Shown here: positions 59,984 to 64,000 of the stretch, piece by piece | Numbering within the stretch: position 1 is the stretch's first letter | Layout of the letters: every line of letters starts with the position of its first letter | Translations under genes and position numbers: made by a program | Notes under the pieces: generated by a model | The model's input: only the letters and a program-made list of their open reading frames with translations | The model's database searches: none | Told to the model about the DNA's origin: nothing | Source: Methylobacterium sp. NEAU K | GTDB lineage: Bacteria; Pseudomonadota; Alphaproteobacteria; Rhizobiales; Beijerinckiaceae | DNA length: 64,000 bases | Direction of reading: 5' to 3' | Assembly: GCF_030700285.1 (NCBI RefSeq) | Contig: NZ_JAUYZJ010000020.1 | Span: 34,072 to 98,071 of the forward strand

Positions 59984-60265
59984 ATGTCCACAGCCCGCAC
60001 CACGCCGTCCGCACAGCGCTCGTCGAGCGATGCGCTCGCCGCCTGGGGCATCGCGATCCTCGTCGTGGCGACCGTGCTCCTGGGTGTGCTGCTGCCGCCA
60101 CGGCACGGCCCCCCGGTGCGCTCCGTCGCGAAGGATCCGGCCTGTCTCGAGTGGAGTGACGGCTGCAGCGTCTGCCAGCGCCTGGCCGACGGGCCGGCCT
60201 GTTCGCTGCCCGGCATCGCCTGCCAGCCCGGCGCGTTGCGCTGCCTGCGTCGCAGCGACGGGTGA
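59984..60265 (+). CDS. small membrane-anchored cysteine-rich protein
   Basis: A 93-residue protein with one membrane segment (AWGIAILVVATVLLGVLL) and a C-terminal domain with six cysteines in about 35 residues (DPACLEWSDGCSVCQRL; GPACSLPGIACQPGALRC), likely three disulfides outside the membrane. Its stop overlaps the gluQ GTG by 4 bases. Function unknown. Confidence 0.65.
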   Translation: MSTARTTPSAQRSSSDALAAWGIAILVVATVLLGVLLPPRHGPPVRSVAKDPACLEWSDGCSVCQRLADGPACSLPGIACQPGALRCLRRSDG

Positions 60266-61125
60266 GTCCGGGCGCGCCGGTCTTCCGCTTCGCGCCGAGC
60301 CCGAACGGACGGCTCCATCTCGGCCACGCCTATTCGGCGCTGCTCAACGCCGACCTGGCGCGGAAATCGGAGGGCCTCTGCCGCCTTCGGATCGAGGACA
60401 TCGACCCGCTCCGTTCCAAGCCGGACCTGGTCACGGCGATCGGCGCCGACCTCGCTTGGCTGGGGCTGACCTACCCGGAACCGGTGCGTCACCAGTCCCG
60501 GCACATGGATGCGTATCGAGCCGCCCTCGACGGCCTGATCGCCCGGGGGCTCGCCTATCCCTGCTTCTGTTCGCGCGGCCAGATCCGGGCGCCGACCGCG
60601 GCCAACGCCGGCGGCCCCCACGATCCGGACGGCGTACCGCACTATCCCGGCCTCTGCCGAGGGCTCGATCCTGTCATCACGGCGGAGCGTCTCGCCCGGG
60701 GCGAGCCGCATGCGTGGCGCCTCGACATGGCGGCGGCCCTGCGCGGTGCCGTCGGTCCGCTCGGCTACACAGCCTTCGACGAGGCCGGCGCGTGGCCCGT
60801 CGCGGCCGATCCTGCCCGCTGGGGCGACGCGGTGATCGCCCGCCGGGACGTGCCGACGAGCTACCACCTCGCCGTCGTCCACGACGACGCGGAGGAGGGG
60901 ATCACCCACGTGGTACGCGGCCGCGACCTCGAGGCCGCCACCGACCTGCATGTGCTGCTGCAGCGGCTGCTCGGCCTGCCGACGCCGCGCTACCGCCACC
61001 ACCGGCTGATCCTGGATACCCTGGGCGAGAAGCTCGCCAAGTCGCGCGGCTCGCAGAGCCTCGCCGACCTGCGGCAGGCCGGCACGACCCCCGAGCAGAT
61101 CCGCAGGCGCCTCGGCTTCGTCTGA
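60262..61125 (+). CDS. gluQ: glutamyl-Q tRNA(Asp) synthetase
   Basis: A 287-residue protein, the length of GluQRS and lacking the anticodon-binding part of GluRS. FAPSPNGRLHLGHAYSAL holds the HIGH-type signature and KLAKSRG the KMSKS-type loop. A zinc site is formed by PCFCSR with a later Tyr and Cys (HYPGLC). It glutamylates queuosine 34 of tRNA-Asp. The GTG start is coupled to the previous small gene. Confidence 0.93.
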   Translation: MSPGAPVFRFAPSPNGRLHLGHAYSALLNADLARKSEGLCRLRIEDIDPLRSKPDLVTAIGADLAWLGLTYPEPVRHQSRHMDAYRAALDGLIARGLAYPCFCSRGQIRAPTAANAGGPHDPDGVPHYPGLCRGLDPVITAERLARGEPHAWRLDMAAALRGAVGPLGYTAFDEAGAWPVAADPARWGDAVIARRDVPTSYHLAVVHDDAEEGITHVVRGRDLEAATDLHVLLQRLLGLPTPRYRHHRLILDTLGEKLAKSRGSQSLADLRQAGTTPEQIRRRLGFV

Positions 61126-61134
61126 CCCGGGGGC

Positions 61135-63273
61135 TCAGCGCACGGCGGCGTCACGCTGGGCGAGCGCCGTGGCGCTCTTCGATTTCAGCATGGTCGCGTC
61201 GATCTGCTCGCGCTGGCGCTTGAACTCGGCGAGCAGACGGCCGTCGAGTTCGCGTCCGCGAGGGACGCGGATCTTCATCGGGTCGACGAAGTGACCGTTG
61301 ATGATCACTTCGTAGTGGAGGTGGGCGCCGGTCGACAGGCCGGTGGAGCCGACATAGCCGACCACCTGACCCTGCCGGACCCGAACGCCCTCCTTCACGC
61401 CGCGGCCGAACCGCGACATGTGGTTGTAGGTCGTCACGTAGCCGTTGACGTGCTGGATCTCGACGCGATTGCCGTAGCCCGAGGTCATCTCGGCCCGGAT
61501 CACCACGCCGTTGCCTGCCGCCATGATCGGGGTGCCGATCGGGTTCGACCAATCGACGCCGGTGTGCAGCTTAGCGTAGCCGAGGATCGGGTGGCGCCGA
61601 TAGCCGAAGCCGGAGCGCATGATCCCGTCCGCGATGGGCTTGCGCAGCAGGAACTTCTTGAGGGAGCGCCCCTGGTCGTCGAGATAGTCGATCGTGCCGT
61701 CGTCCGGAGACTGGAAACGGTAGACCTTGCGGGTCTCTCCGCCGAGCGTCAGCGCGGCATACAGCAGGTCGGGGCGATCGCCGCCGGCCTCGTCGTCGAA
61801 GCTGTAGAACACGTCGAGGCCGTCGCCGCTGGCGATGCGGCGCTGGAAGTCGAGGTCGTAGCTGAACACCCGCACGATGTCCTCGACGGTCGCGCGCGGC
61901 AGGTCGTGCCGCGCGGCGGTCTCGTAGAGGCTCTGGTAGAGGCGGGGGCCGGAGCCTGAATCCTCGTCCTCGTCCTCCCCGGTCTCGGCCTGGGCCTGGG
62001 GCTTGGGGGCGGGAGCCTCCTCGGCCGGAGGCGCCACCGACATGAAGGCGCCCCGGTCGTTGATTGCGGCGATGCCCTCGACGCCGTTCTCGCCGTAGAG
62101 GACAACCCGGGTGACCTGGCGCGGATCTCCGGGATGGGGCCCGGGCGCGATCTGCACCCGCATCTGCTGGCCCTCGTTGAGCGACCCGGTACGGGCTTTG
62201 CCGCCGAGCGCCGCGACGATGCCGCGGATCTGATCGTCCCCGGCGGAGCCGGTGGCCTTCAGGGAGCTCTCCAGGGTCTCGCCCCGCTTCAGCACGAGGT
62301 CGCGCTCTTCCACGAGCGGGGATTCGTTCGGCTTCAGTTCGACCTTCGCGACCTTGGTGACGTTCTCGGGGACGACCAGTACCTCGATCGCCTTGAAGGG
62401 ATTCGCTTCCTTGGACGCCGCTCCGTCCGAGTCTCCGGCTGCGCCCTGCTGCAGGGTCCGCGACAGCATAATCTGCGGCGCGATCGGGATGGCGGCACGT
62501 CGCCCGGCCTCGGCCGCGATGCGGCGTTCCTCCTCGACCTGGGCGGTCACGTCGTCGTCGGTGAGCGCGGGCGCGTTCGGGTCGACGGCCACGTCGACGA
62601 GATCGCGCTTGACCACGGTCACCTCGGCGCCGGGCGCGTCGGCCCCGGCGTCGGGGGCACGCTCGAGGGGCTCGTCGGAGACGAACTTCATCGGATCGAA
62701 GCGCGGCAGGTCGCCCGCGTAGACCCCCGTGGTCATCGACAGGGGCGTGGTGATGCGCACGAAGGCCTTCGCCTTGATGATCTCGCGGTCCCCCAGCCGG
62801 ACGGTGACCGGCGCGCGGAAACTCTGCTTGGCCGAGGCGATCATCAGGTTGCGCACCAGCCGGTCGCCCTTGCGGGCGATATTGGCGCCGCTCTCGCTGG
62901 GCTGCGGCCGGGCCACGATGGTAGCCTTCTCTGGGATGGCCGCGAAGGAGACGTCGCCCTGGAGCGACACATGCAGCGCTGCAGCGATCAGGCCGGCACC
63001 GGTCAAGCCCGTGAGGGAGCTGGCGCAGAGCCAGCGCAGGTTGACGGCGCGGCGGTCGATCTGGGCCGCGTCGGCACCGAGGAGATCAAGGGGGGGCTGG
63101 ACCCCACGTCCGACGCCTGGAGCGAGGGCGGCCACGTCACCGATCTTGAGTCGCTCGCGCTTCACTCGAAGGCCCTGAGAAGACGATGGCGCACGAGAGC
63201 GCTCTTGAAGCCCAGTGATCCGCGGCCGGACTCTCGCCAGGCCCCGCGCGGTGCTCGCGCAGGGCAGGTCCAT
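61135..63273 (-). CDS. M23 family peptidoglycan endopeptidase with N-terminal membrane helix
   Basis: A 712-residue protein. Near residue 80-105 there is one hydrophobic segment (SLTGLTGAGLIAAALHVSL). The long periplasmic part has an opacity-associated/LysM-like beta region (VLKRGETLESSLKATG), then the zinc peptidase domain with HTGVDWS and HLHYEV, the metal and catalytic residues. It should cut peptidoglycan cross-links in the periplasm as a MepM-like enzyme. The ATG at 63273 is far upstream of the helix; a GTG at 63165 is an alternative start. Confidence 0.9.
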   Translation of the reverse strand: MDLPCASTARGLARVRPRITGLQERSRAPSSSQGLRVKRERLKIGDVAALAPGVGRGVQPPLDLLGADAAQIDRRAVNLRWLCASSLTGLTGAGLIAAALHVSLQGDVSFAAIPEKATIVARPQPSESGANIARKGDRLVRNLMIASAKQSFRAPVTVRLGDREIIKAKAFVRITTPLSMTTGVYAGDLPRFDPMKFVSDEPLERAPDAGADAPGAEVTVVKRDLVDVAVDPNAPALTDDDVTAQVEEERRIAAEAGRRAAIPIAPQIMLSRTLQQGAAGDSDGAASKEANPFKAIEVLVVPENVTKVAKVELKPNESPLVEERDLVLKRGETLESSLKATGSAGDDQIRGIVAALGGKARTGSLNEGQQMRVQIAPGPHPGDPRQVTRVVLYGENGVEGIAAINDRGAFMSVAPPAEEAPAPKPQAQAETGEDEDEDSGSGPRLYQSLYETAARHDLPRATVEDIVRVFSYDLDFQRRIASGDGLDVFYSFDDEAGGDRPDLLYAALTLGGETRKVYRFQSPDDGTIDYLDDQGRSLKKFLLRKPIADGIMRSGFGYRRHPILGYAKLHTGVDWSNPIGTPIMAAGNGVVIRAEMTSGYGNRVEIQHVNGYVTTYNHMSRFGRGVKEGVRVRQGQVVGYVGSTGLSTGAHLHYEVIINGHFVDPMKIRVPRGRELDGRLLAEFKRQREQIDATMLKSKSATALAQRDAAVR

Positions 63274-63582
63274 CTCACGGCCCAGCGTGTCGAGATTGAG
63301 GCGTCACGGGCCTGCGCCCGGTCCCTGCACCGCCGGAATGAGGATCCGCCGGGGAGGGGGGACCGGAATCGGAGCGACACGGGAAAACGCAGCGCGGGTG
63401 TTGACGGCCTGGGTGGTGGTGGGTATACCCCGGTCATCGGCGCCGGCCGCGGGAGTGGACCGGGCGCTGAGGCATCTTCTGACAGGATCGGCGGGATAGT
63501 CCGGCGGGTTAGCCGGGCGGTCTTCTGTTTTTGTCTGTGGGTTCCGGCTCTGTGGCGGTCGTTTCGGCGGTTTGCGGCGGGG
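63274..63582. other. gap upstream of the rRNA promoter
   Basis: About 310 GC-rich bases with no credible gene on either strand, between the M23 peptidase start and the rRNA promoter. It holds the upstream promoter of the leftward peptidase and any upstream activating region of the rRNA operon. Confidence 0.5.
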
Positions 63583-63611
63583 TTGACAGGGGGATCGGCG
63601 GGGCTTAGACG
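63583..63611 (+). promoter_or_regulatory. rRNA operon promoter
   Basis: TTGACA at 63583-63588 and TAGACG at 63606-63611 with exactly 17 bases between them, about 340 bases before the mature 16S 5' end. A leader with CTTTGACATTGTTGGATTTG (around 63750-63770), typical of alphaproteobacterial rRNA leaders, follows. No second tandem promoter is obvious. Confidence 0.75.
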
Positions 63612-63949
63612 CCCTCCACCGCTGAGGCGGACCACCGAATGGTCGGTCCGGTATCACGGTTCTCCCAGTCGGACAAGCGGGTAGCCGGGGCTGTATCCCG
63701 GGTTTCCGTGTCGTCCGCCGCGGTCCGGATCTGTCCGGCGGCGCGGGGTCTTTGACATTGTTGGATTTGAGGAAGGGAGACGCGGACGGCGTTGTCCTTG
63801 CGGCCAGGGCTTATGGTCCTGGCGTGAGAGACTTGTGCCGATCTGTATTTCTCTTTTGAGCTCACCGATCGGTTTACGCTGTGAAGCGCTGGCCGGTCGA
63901 TTGTGAGGCTCCGTCTGAGAATATACGTGATCGGCCAGATCAATCTCTT

Positions 63950-64000
63950 CAACGTGAGAGTTTGATCCTGGCTCAGAGCGAACGCTGGCGGCAGGCTTAA
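63950..64000 (+). rRNA. rrs: 16S rRNA, 5' end (partial)
   Basis: The last 51 bases hold AGAGTTTGATCCTGGCTCAG and the following conserved GAACGCTGGCGGCAGGC; alignment with the E. coli start puts the mature 5' end near 63950. The gene runs off the window edge. The early GCTTAA after the GGCAGGC block is that of alphaproteobacteria. Confidence 0.95.

Noticed and set aside
63605..63952. 115-codon minus-strand frame upstream of 16S
   Set aside because: Overlaps the rRNA promoter and leader; typical chance frame.
1..64000. CRISPR arrays, insertion sequences or transposases
   Set aside because: No regularly spaced repeats and no transposase-like protein were seen.

Overview
The window comes from a GC-rich alphaproteobacterium, most likely Methylobacterium or Methylorubrum. 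The support is the periplasmic PQQ alcohol dehydrogenase of the lanthanide (ExaF) type with its accessory genes, the Rhizobiales-style gene content, and the first bases of a 16S rRNA gene at the right edge.

Bases 1 to about 21,000 are the right part of an integrated prophage or phage-like element. It ends in a tyrosine integrase whose last codons lie inside a tRNA-Met gene, so the right attachment site can be read directly. A CI-like S24 repressor (11447-12136) and a divergent Cro/YdaS-like gene sit between two early operons. One runs left (about 10457 down to 845: small proteins, Gp49, RusA resolvase, DNA N6-adenine methyltransferase). One runs right (12563 up to 18703: Xre regulator, YqaJ exonuclease and partner, DUF3268 zinc protein, a TGT/DpdA-like protein). 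The same 17-bp operator, in opposite orientation, overlaps the promoter of each operon. No head, tail, portal or terminase gene is present, so late genes must lie left of base 1. Several genes lie antisense to the operon around them, some with lower GC, and look like lysogenic cargo (morons): membrane proteins at 2231 and 16805, DUF4145 at 10456, a small acidic protein at 18708 and a PilZ protein at 19143. Three of them sit just behind well-signalled starts of plus-strand genes that then lose coding character.

From 21 to 34 kb is ordinary chromosome: an OPT transporter, a CHRD-domain protein, two exported NAD(P)-fold oxidoreductases, an NTP/NDP-exchange-type transporter, guaA, a soluble PAS chemoreceptor and a GlcG/HbpS-type protein.

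From 34 to 44 kb is a periplasmic alcohol-oxidation locus. Leftward, four genes with 4-bp overlaps encode a substrate-binding-like protein, a YVTN beta-propeller, a NosR-like membrane flavo/iron-sulfur protein and ApbE (FMN transferase). Rightward are cytochrome c, a MxaJ/XoxJ-like binding protein, the ExaF-like dehydrogenase and a LuxR-type response regulator. A plausible reading is alcohol oxidation by PQQ-ADH to cytochrome c, with the flavinylated NosR-like protein as a second membrane electron route.

From 44 to 53 kb is a storage-polymer cluster: an SSADH-like aldehyde dehydrogenase, a long acyl-CoA transferase, class III PHA synthase subunits PhaC and PhaE, an iron-type alcohol dehydrogenase and an acetolactate-synthase-like enzyme. 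It would fit interconversion of succinate semialdehyde and 4-hydroxybutyrate and polymerisation of the CoA ester. The remainder (53-64 kb) holds a DUF2252 protein, a LysR regulator, a GMC oxidoreductase, a hybrid histidine kinase, GluQRS, an M23 peptidase, and the promoter, leader and first 51 bases of an rRNA operon.
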